A stretch of DNA of 64,000 nt from Arthrobacter sp. B1I2 (GTDB taxonomy: Bacteria; Actinomycetota; Actinomycetes; Actinomycetales; Micrococcaceae), in NCBI RefSeq assembly GCF_030816485.1, contig NZ_JAUSYC010000001.1, positions 4,252,476 to 4,316,475 of the forward strand. The letters are read 5' to 3'. Position 1 is the stretch's first letter. Every line of letters starts with the position of its first letter. Under the pieces are notes generated by a model. It made no database searches and was not told the DNA's origin. It saw only the letters and a program-made list of their open reading frames with translations. Positions 35,504-45,214 of the stretch are shown one piece after another. Made by a program: the position numbers and the translations under genes.

Positions 35504-36549
35504 CCCTTGCCTCCAAACTCATTGCCAAGCGGGGCGCCGGGCTCCCCCGGAAGCGGCGTCCCGGGACGCGCCGTGGGTGCCGGACCCGCCTGGGCCGCTG
35601 CCGACGTCGGCGATTGCCTGCCCGTGTCTGCCCGCCCGGTGCCGCGGGAGAAACGCTTTTCAATGAAGTGCTGGCCCACCATCAGGACGGACGTGAAGAG
35701 CAGATACCACAGCGATGCCACGATCAGCAGCGGAACCGGAGTGAACGTCACCGCGGAAATACCACGGGACACGCCGTAGAGGTCGATGCTCAAGGGAATT
35801 GCGGCCACCAGCGAGGTGGTCTTCAGCATCGAGATCACCTCGTTGCCGGTGGGCGGAATGATGATCTTCATGGCCTGCGGCACCACCACGAACCGCATGG
35901 TCTGGCCCCAGGAAAGGGCCAGCGCCGTGGCTGCTTCCTCCTGGCCCCGGTCCACGGAAAGCAGTCCCGCACGCACGATCTCGGACATGTAGGCGGCCTC
36001 GTTCAGGCCCAGCCCGATCACGGCGGTGATGAAGAGGTTGGTGAAGATCACGTTAGGGATGGTCACCCACGGCTGCATGAACGGAATGCCCAGCGTGAAC
36101 ACCGGATAGATCAGGGACACCAGGCCCCAGAAGACCAGCTGCACGTACACCGGGGTCCCCCGGAAAATCCAGATGTACAGCCAGGCGATGTTCTTCAGCA
36201 CCGGGTTGGGCGACAGCCGCATGATGGCCAGCAGCAGGCCGATGACGATCGCGCCGATCATCGCGTAGATGGTCAGCGACAACGTCACCCACGCGGCCTG
36301 GCTGATCCGGCGGTCGAAAATGTACTTGCCCACGTCCGCCCAGCCGTAATCCGGGCGCTGGGCCGCGTCCAATATGAACACCGCAAGCCCGAGCACCAAA
36401 AGCACGGCGATCAGGATCCGCCACGGGTGGCGCAGCGGAATGGCGACGATGGCCTCGGCCGGCGCGTCATCCGCGGCGCGCCAGTTGCCGCTCCTGGGAC
36501 CTTCGCTGGGTTCCGCCGCGGTCATACCGCCGGTTTCCGGCCTGCTCAT
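35500..36549 (-). CDS. Polar amino-acid ABC transporter, permease
   Basis: 349 residues. After a 40-residue polar N-terminus, about six membrane helices follow. [34 protein letters not shown] is the EAA loop that contacts the ATPase. The last 50 residues are Pro/Gly/Ala-rich and unusual for the family. It lies six bases after the substrate-binding protein gene. Confidence 0.9.
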   Translation of the reverse strand: MSRPETGGMTAAEPSEGPRSGNWRAADDAPAEAIVAIPLRHPWRILIAVLLVLGLAVFILDAAQRPDYGWADVGKYIFDRRISQAAWVTLSLTIYAMIGAIVIGLLLAIMRLSPNPVLKNIAWLYIWIFRGTPVYVQLVFWGLVSLIYPVFTLGIPFMQPWVTIPNVIFTNLFITAVIGLGLNEAAYMSEIVRAGLLSVDRGQEEAATALALSWGQTMRFVVVPQAMKIIIPPTGNEVISMLKTTSLVAAIPLSIDLYGVSRGISAVTFTPVPLLIVASLWYLLFTSVLMVGQHFIEKRFSRGTGRADTGRQSPTSAAAQAGPAPTARPGTPLPGEPGAPLGNEFGGKG

Positions 36550-36555
36550 GTCCTG

Positions 36556-37464
36556 TTACCCCTTGGCTGCCACGTTGAGGTCCGCCTTCTTGATCCCGCC
36601 GGCCTCCACTCCCCACTTGGTGAGGATCTTGGTGTAGCTGCCGTCATCAATCAGCGACTGGAGCGCCTTCTGCAGGACCGGTGTGAAGTCGCTGCCCTTG
36701 GCCACGGGAATCCCGTACGGGGCCACCTCGAAAGCGTCACCGGCGGTCTGCAGCTTGTCCTTGGTCTTGGAGATCGCGTACAGGGTCACGGGCGAGTCAG
36801 CGCTCATGGCGTCCACCTGTCCCACCACCAGGGCGTTGGTGGCCTGGTCCTGCGCATCGAATTTAAAGATCTGGATGGCCGGCTTCCCTGCGTCGGTGCA
36901 GGCCTTCGACTTCTTGGGCACCTCATCGGTGTCCTCGTACGTTGTTGCCTGGACGGCCACTTTCAGTCCGCAGGCGTTGTTGGGGTCCACGGTCTTGCCC
37001 TTGGGGGACGCCCACTGGATTCCGGCGGAGTAGTAATTGACAAAGTCGGCCTGCTTTTCGCGTTCGATGGTGTCGCTGAACGAGGACATTCCCATGTCAT
37101 CCTTGCCGCCGCGCACGGCCGGCAGGATGTTGTCGAATGTGCCGATATCGAAGTTGACCTTCAGGCCCATCACCTTGCCCAGCGCGTTGGTGAGGTCCAC
37201 CGACCAGCCCGCCGGCGCCCCGTTGTCATCCTTGAACTCGTTGGGCGGGTAGTTGTTGGCCATACCGACGTTGAGTACCCCGGCACTCTTGATTTTCTCC
37301 GGCAGGGACGCGGCGATGGCGTCATTTTTCTTGACGTCGACGGCGGCGGCAGAAGCGCTTGCGGCTGCCGAGCCTGTGGCTGCCGGCTGGCTGTTGTCCA
37401 CGCATCCGGAAAGGGCGAGCGCCGTGCCGATGGTGAGGACGGGAAGTACGTATCGGGTGCGCAT
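36556..37464 (-). CDS. Polar amino-acid ABC transporter, substrate-binding lipoprotein
   Basis: 302 residues from the ATG at 37464 (AAGGAA upstream). The lipobox LALSGC places the lipid-bearing Cys at 21. The family-3 solute-binding fold is indicated by GVLNVGMANNYPPNEFKDDNGAPAGWSVDLTNALGKVMG and SDTIEREKQADFVNYYSAG. These proteins bind amino acids or similar. Its start is 16 bases after the 2-hydroxy-acid oxidase gene, so substrate and enzyme may be linked. Confidence 0.9.
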   Translation of the reverse strand: MRTRYVLPVLTIGTALALSGCVDNSQPAATGSAAASASAAAVDVKKNDAIAASLPEKIKSAGVLNVGMANNYPPNEFKDDNGAPAGWSVDLTNALGKVMGLKVNFDIGTFDNILPAVRGGKDDMGMSSFSDTIEREKQADFVNYYSAGIQWASPKGKTVDPNNACGLKVAVQATTYEDTDEVPKKSKACTDAGKPAIQIFKFDAQDQATNALVVGQVDAMSADSPVTLYAISKTKDKLQTAGDAFEVAPYGIPVAKGSDFTPVLQKALQSLIDDGSYTKILTKWGVEAGGIKKADLNVAAKG

Positions 37465-37480
37465 GGGTTTCCTTAGCTGT

Positions 37481-38761
37481 TCACTTATGCTCGAGATTCG
37501 TGCCTGATGCTTCTGCTGCAAGGATTTCGCCGGAACGGCGAATGTCACGGAGAATCTCGCCGCCCCGAGCTTTCAGCTCAGGAATGCTGGAAACGCCCAC
37601 CAAGGTCATCGTACGCCTGAGTTCATCCGCCAGTATCTGGATAACACGCTCTACCCCGGGCGAGCCGGCCGCCACCAATCCATACAGATACGCCCTGCCA
37701 ATGGAACAGGCGTCGGCGCCCAGGGCCAGCGCCTTCAGGATGTCGCTGCCGCGGCGGATTCCCGAGTCCACATAGATCTCCAGTGAGTCGCCCACCTTTT
37801 GGCGTGATTCCTGCAGCACATCCATAGGGCTGAGCATGTGGTCGAGCTGGCGGCCGCCGTGGTTGCTCAGCTGGACGGCGTCCAGGCCGATCCGTGCCGC
37901 CTTGGCGACGTCGGCCGGATTGACGCACCCCTTGAGCACGATTTTGCCGTGCCAGGCCTGGCGGAGCGCTTCCAGTTCCTTCCACCCGCTGGTGGCATCC
38001 GAGTGTCCCAGGAGTTGCTGCCACATGGACGGGGTGACCATGGAGGTGGCGGCCGGACTGCGGGGATCCAGGTTGGGGAAGCTGATTCCGTCCGCCTTCA
38101 GGAAGCTGATCCACCAGGACGGCCTGCGGGCGATGTCGGCGATGGTTGAAAGGGTCAGTGACGGAGGGGCGGTGAAGCCGTTGTGCAGGTCCCGTTCCCG
38201 GGCTCCCAGCGCACGGGTGTCGACGCCGACAATCAGGGCGCGGAATCCGGCGGCTTCGCAGCGGGACAGTTTTGCCCTTAGCACCTGGGCGTTTGAGGCC
38301 AGGCCGATGTTGAACCAGCGGTCCAGTCCGGGGCTGTCCGCCGCAATGGTTTCCATGGGCACGGTGCTGAGCCCTGCAAGTCCATAGGGAATGCCGGCCC
38401 TGTCTGCCGCAGCCGCGACCGCCGACTCCCCCTCCGGGTGGAACAGGCGGGTTGCACCCGTAGGCGTCAGGGTCAGGGGCAGAGCACTGGATTCCCCGAG
38501 CAGGGTGGTGCTGGTGTCGGGTCCGGACACCGGTCCCCAGCTGGGCATCAGCGCCCACGAGTCGAAGACGGCACGGTTGCGGCGAAGGGTCACCTCGTCC
38601 TCGGAACCGCCGTCGAGATAATCGAAGATCGCCGCCGGCAGGACCCGCCGTGCCGCCTTCCGGTACTCCTCCACATTGAAGGCGTTGGCCAGCACCCGGC
38701 GCCGCCTGGAGAATACGGGCGCTTTCACCTGAATGAGCTGCCTGGCTTCGCTGACTTTCAA
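37481..38761 (-). CDS. FMN-dependent alpha-hydroxy-acid oxidase/dehydrogenase
   Basis: 426 residues, TTG start with GGAAGGA upstream. FNVEEYRKAARRVLPAAIFDYLDGGSEDE (28-56) is the opening of the L-lactate-dehydrogenase/glycolate-oxidase family. GCVNPADVAKAARIGLDAVQLSNHGGRQLD holds the catalytic His in SNHGGRQ, and DSGIRRGSDILKALALGADACSIGR binds FMN phosphate. It oxidises L-2-hydroxy acids to 2-oxo acids; lactate 2-monooxygenase is an alternative because of the length. It heads the operon with the three ABC transporter genes. Confidence 0.85.
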   Translation of the reverse strand: MKVSEARQLIQVKAPVFSRRRRVLANAFNVEEYRKAARRVLPAAIFDYLDGGSEDEVTLRRNRAVFDSWALMPSWGPVSGPDTSTTLLGESSALPLTLTPTGATRLFHPEGESAVAAAADRAGIPYGLAGLSTVPMETIAADSPGLDRWFNIGLASNAQVLRAKLSRCEAAGFRALIVGVDTRALGARERDLHNGFTAPPSLTLSTIADIARRPSWWISFLKADGISFPNLDPRSPAATSMVTPSMWQQLLGHSDATSGWKELEALRQAWHGKIVLKGCVNPADVAKAARIGLDAVQLSNHGGRQLDHMLSPMDVLQESRQKVGDSLEIYVDSGIRRGSDILKALALGADACSIGRAYLYGLVAAGSPGVERVIQILADELRRTMTLVGVSSIPELKARGGEILRDIRRSGEILAAEASGTNLEHK

Positions 38762-39026
38762 GGGGGTCCTTCCAGCTGCCTGCCTTTGTGTTCAGGGTAG
38801 GACTCCGGCTGCCGTTGCACTATGGCTGCCGCGATAATTCGGCCGGGCAACTAAAACCGTTTGCCTATCGCTTATCAGAACCGGCTGCAGTACGTTGGGC
38901 GCAACGCTCGGCTGACCCTCCTGGGCTGACGGCAACGTTCGTGTGCGAGCCGTGTACCGCCGTCGTATTTCCAGACGGCGGCCCTGAAACGTATCCGGAA
39001 ACGGCCGGAAGGCGCATAGTTAGAGG

Positions 39027-39518
39027 ATGACTAGTCCTTACACCCGCGGCGATTCCTTCAGCAGCGAGGCCTCCCGGAAACACATCGGCCAGGCGCTCGC
39101 GGATTATGGGGCAACGGACGTCCTGTTCAGTCACCGGGGAGGGCAGAGCGCCGTCGCCTTCAAGGCCGGCGGGAGGCAATTCCGCATCGTCATGCCGCTG
39201 CTGCAGTCTGAGGGGACAATGGCCGTCCGCGGGGACGCAGCGGACAGCCGGCTCCGGGAGGCGAACGCCAAAGTCCTGGAACGCGCCAACCGCAAGTCGT
39301 GGCATGCCCTGGCCCTGGCCATCGACGGCAAGCTCGGAGCGGCGGCGGCAGGGATCGCCACGCTCGAATCGGAATTCCTGGCCCACGTGGTTCTCCCCGG
39401 AAACCACACGGTGCTTGACGAACTGGAACCCATCATTGACTCCGCCTACCGGTCCGGCCTGCGTCCGACATTCCGCGATCCGGCCCTGCCGTACGGCCTG
39501 AGCAACATCGTCCTTTAA
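39027..39518 (+). CDS. Conserved hypothetical protein
   Basis: 163 residues, ATG with GAGG just upstream. The sequence is soluble and mixed alpha/beta (FRIVMPLLQ, SWHALALAIDGKL, FLAHVVLPGNHTVLDELEP). No family is recognised. Such a protein can be a phage-derived core protein in this group, but no phage genes are nearby, so this is only a remark. Upstream (38762-39026) shows no clear promoter beyond an A/T-rich patch. Confidence 0.6.
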   Translation: MTSPYTRGDSFSSEASRKHIGQALADYGATDVLFSHRGGQSAVAFKAGGRQFRIVMPLLQSEGTMAVRGDAADSRLREANAKVLERANRKSWHALALAIDGKLGAAAAGIATLESEFLAHVVLPGNHTVLDELEPIIDSAYRSGLRPTFRDPALPYGLSNIVL

Positions 39519-39731
39519 CTCCGGGCACATTGCTGCGGGCTTTCGCGCCCGGTAGCACAGCTTCGGGCGTAGACTCGAAATACGTCGGGACGTCGTGACT
39601 GGACATCCGGTTCCCCGAAAAATGAGCCCAAACTCTCATGCAGCGCCAACGCTGCCACGCACGTCACTTTCGACGCCGGTGCAGCCGGGACTTGGGACCC
39701 GCCGACCCATACTCCCCGAAAGGCACACACC

Positions 39732-39998
39732 ATGACCGAGACGAGCATCAGGGACCACTGGCAACGGCTGCCTTCCACAGTTACACAGTGGCTGCTGGAG
39801 AACCCCGGCTGCGTGATCCTTCCGCGGACGTTGTCCGCGGAGATCAGCGCAGCGATGAACGAGCCACTGAACGAGGACCGGCACGGCGAAACCACGCTCT
39901 GCCAGGATGACGTGGATTTCATCCTGATGAAATCCCGTGAAGCGGACACACAACCGCCGGACCCTGGTTACACGTTCTTCGACTCCGTCCAACCGTAG
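39732..39998 (+). CDS. Small hypothetical protein
   Basis: 88 residues beginning MTETSIRDHWQRLPSTVTQWLLENPGCVILPR; soluble, acidic, with two cysteines. Codon use and the good AT-content-free high G+C third positions fit a real gene. No family recognised. It precedes the large PEP-utilising enzyme by 36 bases and might be cotranscribed with it. Confidence 0.6.
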   Translation: MTETSIRDHWQRLPSTVTQWLLENPGCVILPRTLSAEISAAMNEPLNEDRHGETTLCQDDVDFILMKSREADTQPPDPGYTFFDSVQP

Positions 39999-40034
39999 GC
40001 GCCCCCGGCACTTTCCGGGAAAGGACCTCCGGCT

Positions 40035-42713
40035 GTGACCTTCGTCAAGGATTTGGGAAGTGTCGGGCGGGGAGACCTGGCACTGGCCGGCGGCAAGGCG
40101 GTGGGCCTCGGCGGCCTCATCCAGGCCGGGCTTCCCGTCCCGCCGGGCTTTGTCCTCACCACGGCGGCCTACCGCGAATTCGTCACGAACAACCACTTTG
40201 AGACGGCGATCCAGGACCTGGCCTCACTGCAACCCGGCGCGGCCCCACAGGACTATGAGGATGCCTCGGCGCAGATCAGTGCCCTGTTCAAAGGCGGTGC
40301 CATGCCTGCGGAAATCGCCGCGGACCTCCGCACCGCCTACGCGCAGCTGGACGGCGGCGACGCACCGGTTGCGGTCCGGTCGTCCGCCACAGCCGAGGAC
40401 CTCGAGTCGGCCAGTTTCGCGGGGCAGCAGGAAACTTACCTGAACGTCCGTGGCACGGGCGCATTGATGCACGCCGTCATTGGCTGCTGGGCTTCCCTCT
40501 GGACGGCGCGAGCCATGGCCTACCGCGCCCGCGAAGGCGTGCGGCCCGACCAGGTGCGCCTCGCCGTCGTCATCCAACTCATGCTGGAGGCCCAGGCAGC
40601 CGGGGTGATGTTCACTGCCAACCCCGCCAACGGCCGCCGCGACCAGACGGTGATCAGCGCCGCCTGGGGCCTGGGCGAAGCTGTCGTCAGTGGGACGGTG
40701 ACCACGGATGACCTGATGGTTAAGGCCGCCACGGGCACGGTCCTCTCGCGGCACACAGCCGACAAGGAGGTCATGACCGTACCCGCGGAGAACGGTACCC
40801 GGGAGCAGCCGGTGCCGGAAGCCCGCCGTCGTGCCCCCGTCCTGGACGATGCTGCCGCAGCCGAACTGGCCCGCTACGGGCAGCGCATCGCGAACCACTT
40901 CGGGGCACCGCAGGACATCGAATGGGCCCGGGCCGATGGCGGGTTCTTCCTCCTGCAGTCCCGGCCCATCACAGCGCTGCCCGAACCGGCGGCCGACATT
41001 CCCCACACATGGCCGGTCCCCTATCCCAGGGGCCTCTACTTCCGGGCGAGCATTGTGGAACAGATGCCGGACCCGCTGACCCCGCTCTTTGCTGACCTCA
41101 TCGACGGCTCGGTGACCCGCTCCCTGTCGGCACTGATGAACCAGGCACTGGGTCCGAACTCCCTGCGCGGGGGCGATGTCCGGTTCCCCACCATCAACGG
41201 TTACGCCTATTACTACTACCGCAACTGGGCGATGTGGCGGATGACGGCCAGGACGGTGCCGGCAATGGGGGCATTGTTTCGCGGCAAGGCGCACATGGGC
41301 ATCGCCGGCTGGCGGGACTATTCGCATCCGCGGTACGAACGCGTGATCAAGGAATGGTCGGTGAAGCCGCCGGCAGAGCTCTCCGGCGAACAGCTGCTGG
41401 CAGGCGTGCAGGCCCTCCTAGACGCCGGAACGGTGTACTACACGGCCGTGCAGTCCATCATTCCGCTCGCCGCCATGAGCGAACTCTCTTTCCGGGCGTT
41501 TTATGACAAGGCGGCCCGGCACGACGGCGATCCCCCGGCCCAGGCGCTCCTGCTGGGCTTCGACAGCGAACCCATCCGGGCGGAAAAGTCGCTGTTCGAT
41601 CTGGCGGGCTGGGCACGAAGCGATCCCGGTCTGCTTTCGGTTTTGCTGGAACGGCCGACGGCGCTGCTCGCCGAGTGCCAGCGGACCGGCTCGCCGCCGG
41701 TCGGGGTGGACGACGTCCTGTGGCAGGAATGGCGCTTCACATTCCAGGAACATCTGGCCCTCTATGGCCATGCCGTCTACAACCTGGACTTCGCCACCCC
41801 GGTGCCGGCCGATGATCCATCCGCGCAGCTGGAAACCGTGAAGTTCTACCTGCGCGGGCAGGGCACCGACCCGCACGAGCGGCAGCGGCTGCTGACCCAG
41901 CGCCGGGAAGAGCTGACGCGGGAGATGGCCGGCCGGCTGGGGCCGCGGCGCCGTGGCCTGTTCTTCCGTCTGTTGAAGTGGGCGCAGGAGACCGCACCGC
42001 TCCGCGAAGACGCGCTGGCCGACGTCGGGCTCGCCTGGCCGCTGCTGCGGCGCATGCTGCTGGAACTCGGACGGCGGCTGGTTTCCTCGGGTGTGCTCGC
42101 CTCGCCCGAGGACGTGTTCTGGCTGTGCTTCCAGGAGTTGCGAAGCGCCGTCGACTTCGGGCTCGCCGAACCCGGTGCCCATGGGCACGCTGCCATTGCC
42201 GGGGCGCCCCGACCCGTCCGCGCGGCCGCCGTCGAGGAGCGGAAAATGGTGTGGCGGGGCCAAGCCAAGGCCGTTGCCCCGCAGATGCTGCCCCAGAAAC
42301 CCTGGATGGAGAAGGCCTTCGGCTCGATGATGCCCGGCGGCCCGCAGCGACAGCCCGGCGACGTGATCAAGGGTGCCGGCGCGAGTTCCGGCAGGGTCAC
42401 CGCGCCGGCCCGCGTGCTGCGGGGACCCGAGGATTTCGCCCGGATGCAGCCCGGCGAAGTCTTGGTGGCCCGCATCACCACCCCCGCATGGACCCCGTTA
42501 TTCGCCATGGCGTCGGCCGTGGTGACGGACGTCGGTGGCCCGCTGAGCCACAGCTCCATCGTGGCCCGCGAGTACGGGATCCCCGCGGTTTTGGGCACAG
42601 GCGTGGCGACGCAGCGGCTGGCCGCCGGTCAACAGGTCAGCGTTGATGGCGACGCCGGTACGGTCACCATAGTGGGTGCAGCCGGCGGGCCCACTCCTTC
42701 CCCCGGGTTCTGA
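40035..42713 (+). CDS. PEP-utilising enzyme, rifampin-phosphotransferase-like
   Basis: 892 residues from a GTG (AAAGGA upstream). The N-terminal ATP-grasp domain (GGKAVGLGGLIQAGLPVPPGF, 19-39; [25 protein letters not shown]) is followed by a long central region (about 320-760) unlike PPDK/PpsA, and a C-terminal swivelling phosphohistidine domain with His839 in GGPLSHSS. The TIM-barrel PEP/pyruvate domain of PpsA is absent. That order (ATP-grasp, middle substrate domain, His domain) is the one of rifampin phosphotransferase (Rph), about 865 residues. The true substrate may be another small molecule. Confidence 0.8.
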   Translation: MTFVKDLGSVGRGDLALAGGKAVGLGGLIQAGLPVPPGFVLTTAAYREFVTNNHFETAIQDLASLQPGAAPQDYEDASAQISALFKGGAMPAEIAADLRTAYAQLDGGDAPVAVRSSATAEDLESASFAGQQETYLNVRGTGALMHAVIGCWASLWTARAMAYRAREGVRPDQVRLAVVIQLMLEAQAAGVMFTANPANGRRDQTVISAAWGLGEAVVSGTVTTDDLMVKAATGTVLSRHTADKEVMTVPAENGTREQPVPEARRRAPVLDDAAAAELARYGQRIANHFGAPQDIEWARADGGFFLLQSRPITALPEPAADIPHTWPVPYPRGLYFRASIVEQMPDPLTPLFADLIDGSVTRSLSALMNQALGPNSLRGGDVRFPTINGYAYYYYRNWAMWRMTARTVPAMGALFRGKAHMGIAGWRDYSHPRYERVIKEWSVKPPAELSGEQLLAGVQALLDAGTVYYTAVQSIIPLAAMSELSFRAFYDKAARHDGDPPAQALLLGFDSEPIRAEKSLFDLAGWARSDPGLLSVLLERPTALLAECQRTGSPPVGVDDVLWQEWRFTFQEHLALYGHAVYNLDFATPVPADDPSAQLETVKFYLRGQGTDPHERQRLLTQRREELTREMAGRLGPRRRGLFFRLLKWAQETAPLREDALADVGLAWPLLRRMLLELGRRLVSSGVLASPEDVFWLCFQELRSAVDFGLAEPGAHGHAAIAGAPRPVRAAAVEERKMVWRGQAKAVAPQMLPQKPWMEKAFGSMMPGGPQRQPGDVIKGAGASSGRVTAPARVLRGPEDFARMQPGEVLVARITTPAWTPLFAMASAVVTDVGGPLSHSSIVAREYGIPAVLGTGVATQRLAAGQQVSVDGDAGTVTIVGAAGGPTPSPGF

Positions 42714-42826
42714 GACCGCAGCCATCCTTCGCAAACCAACGCGTCGCCGACCAAAATAGGGCAGTTGCCCCATGCCCTTGCTGCGGCCCGGTCCTAGGCT
42801 CAGGACATCGAGAAAAGGAGGCGGCC

Positions 42827-43582
42827 ATGACTACCTACCAGCCGCAGTCATCAGCAGAGGCAACACCGAAACTTGCCGAACTTCCGGAAGACGCAGCCGA
42901 GCACTTCGCCGGCTACGCGGTCCTGGGGCTACCTTTCATCAGCGGCCATTATCTGGCCTTCCGGGATTTTCCGGTGAGCTCCGTGGGCCCCGGCTACCGC
43001 TCCGTCTGGCACCGCACACCGGACGGCGAGTGGACCATCTACGCCAACGCCGCGCCCGAGTTCAGCTGCGCACGCTACTTCGGGGCGGCCGTGCACCATA
43101 CGGTGGAGGCCGACGTCGACATCCAGTGGAGCGGGCCGTTCACCGCCTTGATCACGGTTCCGGGCGTTGTTGACTGGCACCTGCAGCTTGGCACGTCCGC
43201 GGCCACCTCCATGCTGACGGCCATGGCCGTCCGGATGCCGGAAAGGCTGTGGCGAAACGAGTTGGTGCTCCGCGCCATGGGAGCGTTCGCCGGCCCGGTG
43301 CTGAAGGCCGGCAGGATGAAGGTTTCCGGGGTGGTGCCCAACGGCCAGACGTTCCAGGCCCAGCCCCGGCAGTTGTGGGTGGTGACCGATTCCCAGGCCA
43401 CCATCCTGGGTGAGGACGCGGGCGTTCCCGGGGCGCTGGAGGTGCAGGACCATCTGGCGGACTTCTGGCTTCCGCAACGTGGCCTGTTTGGGGCCCGTGT
43501 GGGTGTCAGGTTCCCGTCCACGGCGCAGCCTGGCGAGCCGGGGCCGGTCCGGGTACGCGCCGGCAAGAACCAGGCTGCATAA
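42827..43582 (+). CDS. Conserved hypothetical protein
   Basis: 251 residues with a strong AAAAGGAGG site. Mixed alpha/beta, no membrane helix. Motifs such as SGHYLAFRDFPVSSVGPGYRSVWHRTPDGEWTIYANA suggest a beta-barrel, vaguely like acetoacetate-decarboxylase-type or lipocalin folds, but I cannot name a family. It stands between the Rph-like enzyme and the HD-GYP regulator. Confidence 0.65.
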   Translation: MTTYQPQSSAEATPKLAELPEDAAEHFAGYAVLGLPFISGHYLAFRDFPVSSVGPGYRSVWHRTPDGEWTIYANAAPEFSCARYFGAAVHHTVEADVDIQWSGPFTALITVPGVVDWHLQLGTSAATSMLTAMAVRMPERLWRNELVLRAMGAFAGPVLKAGRMKVSGVVPNGQTFQAQPRQLWVVTDSQATILGEDAGVPGALEVQDHLADFWLPQRGLFGARVGVRFPSTAQPGEPGPVRVRAGKNQAA

Positions 43583-43627
43583 CCGCCGGCGCCCGGTCCC
43601 TACTGCCCGCGGTGCCGGCTTCCTAGA

Positions 43628-45196
43628 ATGGCAGGTGTGAAGCAGTTGCCGGCTGACCCCCGCCGCAGTGAAGTCCTGGCCGCACTGTCGCTCGCCATTG
43701 ACCTGGGGCTGGGGCAGCCGATGGAGCACATGCTGCGTTCATCCCTGCTGGGCTTGCGGGTCGCCGGGGCAGCGGGAGTCGATGCCGCGGGCCAGGGCCG
43801 GATCTACTACGCCAACCAGCTGGCATGGATCGGCTGCCACGCGGATTCCTTCGAACTGGCCGCCCTGTTCACGGACGACATCGCCTTCCGTGCCGACTAC
43901 TACAACCGCGACCAGCACGGCCTGCCCATGTACGCCGGAATGTTCAGCCATGCCGGCGCAGGCCTGCCGCCGCTCGCCCGCGTCGCCTCCTGGACGCGGT
44001 TCGCGGCGACAGGCAGTGCCTCGGTCCGGAACATGATTGCCTCGCACTGCATCTCCGCCGGCGTGCTGGCCAGCAGTGTGGGGCTCGACGGCGGCGTGGC
44101 AGGACTGCTCGCCCACACCTTCGAGCGGTGGGACGGCAAGGGCCTGCCGGAGGGAGTGGCGGGGCCGGACATCCCGCTGGAAATGCGGATCATGCACCTC
44201 GCGGATACGGCAGAGGTGTTCCTGCGGCAAGAGGGCCTGGCCGGTGCCGTAGCCATGGTGCGGGCGCGCCGTGGCACCCAGTTCGACCCAGCACTGGCCG
44301 GACTGTTCATCGACCAGGCCGGGGCGCTCACGGAAGGACTCCTCGACGTCGACTGCTGGCAGGCGGCCCTGGACCTGGCTCCCAATGACGCTCCCCTGTC
44401 CGGCCCCCAGCTGGATGCGGTGCTCCGCGCGATCGGCGACTTTGCAGACCTGAAATCCCCTTACACGGCCGGACACTCCCGCGCGGTGGCTGCCCTCGCT
44501 GCCGGCGCAGGCGAGGAGCTCGGGCTGCCTTCCGGCGATGTCAGGGAGCTCCGCCGGGCAGGATGGGTGCACGACCTGGGCCGGCTGGGGGTATCCAACC
44601 AGGTGTGGGACAAGAAGGAGCCACTGTCCCGGGTGGACCTGGAACGCATCCGCATGCACCCGTACCTGGGAGAACGGATCCTCAGCCGCGTACCCGGGCT
44701 CAAGGGCGAGGCGGCCCTGGCCGGTTCACACCACGAGCGGCTGGACGGGTCCGGCTATCCACGAGGGATCGGTGGAACGGAGCTGGGGATCAGGCAGCGG
44801 GTCCTGGCGGCCGCGGACTCCTACCATGCCTCCCTGGAGCCGCGCCCGCACCGGCCCGCACTCGTGCCGGCGGATGCGGCTGCCCGGCTCCGGCAGGAAG
44901 TTTCGGCCGGCCGGCTCGGCGCAGATGCTGCGGAGGCCGTGCTTGTAGCGGCTGGCCAGCAGCCCCATCGCCCACATGCCCCTCCGGCTGGGCTCACCCC
45001 AAGGGAAGTCGAAATCCTCGGGATGCTGTGCCGCGGAATGACCCCGGCCGAGATAGCCGGCACTCTCTTCCTGGCCCGCAAGACCGTCCGCAACCATGTG
45101 GAGCACATCTACACCAAGATCGGCGCCACCAACCGGGTGGGTGCCACCTTGTTCGCGATCAGGAACGGCCTGACCGAGCCTGGCACCGGGCCGTGA
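43628..45196 (+). CDS. HD-GYP domain protein with C-terminal LuxR-type HTH
   Basis: 522 residues. Residues about 1-250 contain a degenerate first HD-GYP-like unit (HTFERWDGKGLP, 163-174). Residues 260-405 are a canonical HD-GYP domain: His283, the HD pair at 315-316, and HHERLDGSGYP (368-378). The C-terminal 65 residues (GLTPREVEILGMLCRGMTPAEIAGTLFLARKTVRNHVEHIYTKIG) are a LuxR helix-turn-helix. HD-GYP domains degrade c-di-GMP or related molecules. Direct fusion to a DNA-binding domain suggests a regulator whose activity is set by the nucleotide. Start ATG at 43628 chosen; a GTG nine bases later is possible. Confidence 0.8.
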   Translation: MAGVKQLPADPRRSEVLAALSLAIDLGLGQPMEHMLRSSLLGLRVAGAAGVDAAGQGRIYYANQLAWIGCHADSFELAALFTDDIAFRADYYNRDQHGLPMYAGMFSHAGAGLPPLARVASWTRFAATGSASVRNMIASHCISAGVLASSVGLDGGVAGLLAHTFERWDGKGLPEGVAGPDIPLEMRIMHLADTAEVFLRQEGLAGAVAMVRARRGTQFDPALAGLFIDQAGALTEGLLDVDCWQAALDLAPNDAPLSGPQLDAVLRAIGDFADLKSPYTAGHSRAVAALAAGAGEELGLPSGDVRELRRAGWVHDLGRLGVSNQVWDKKEPLSRVDLERIRMHPYLGERILSRVPGLKGEAALAGSHHERLDGSGYPRGIGGTELGIRQRVLAAADSYHASLEPRPHRPALVPADAAARLRQEVSAGRLGADAAEAVLVAAGQQPHRPHAPPAGLTPREVEILGMLCRGMTPAEIAGTLFLARKTVRNHVEHIYTKIGATNRVGATLFAIRNGLTEPGTGP

Positions 45197-45214
45197 ACGG
45201 TTCCGCCGTCCCGG

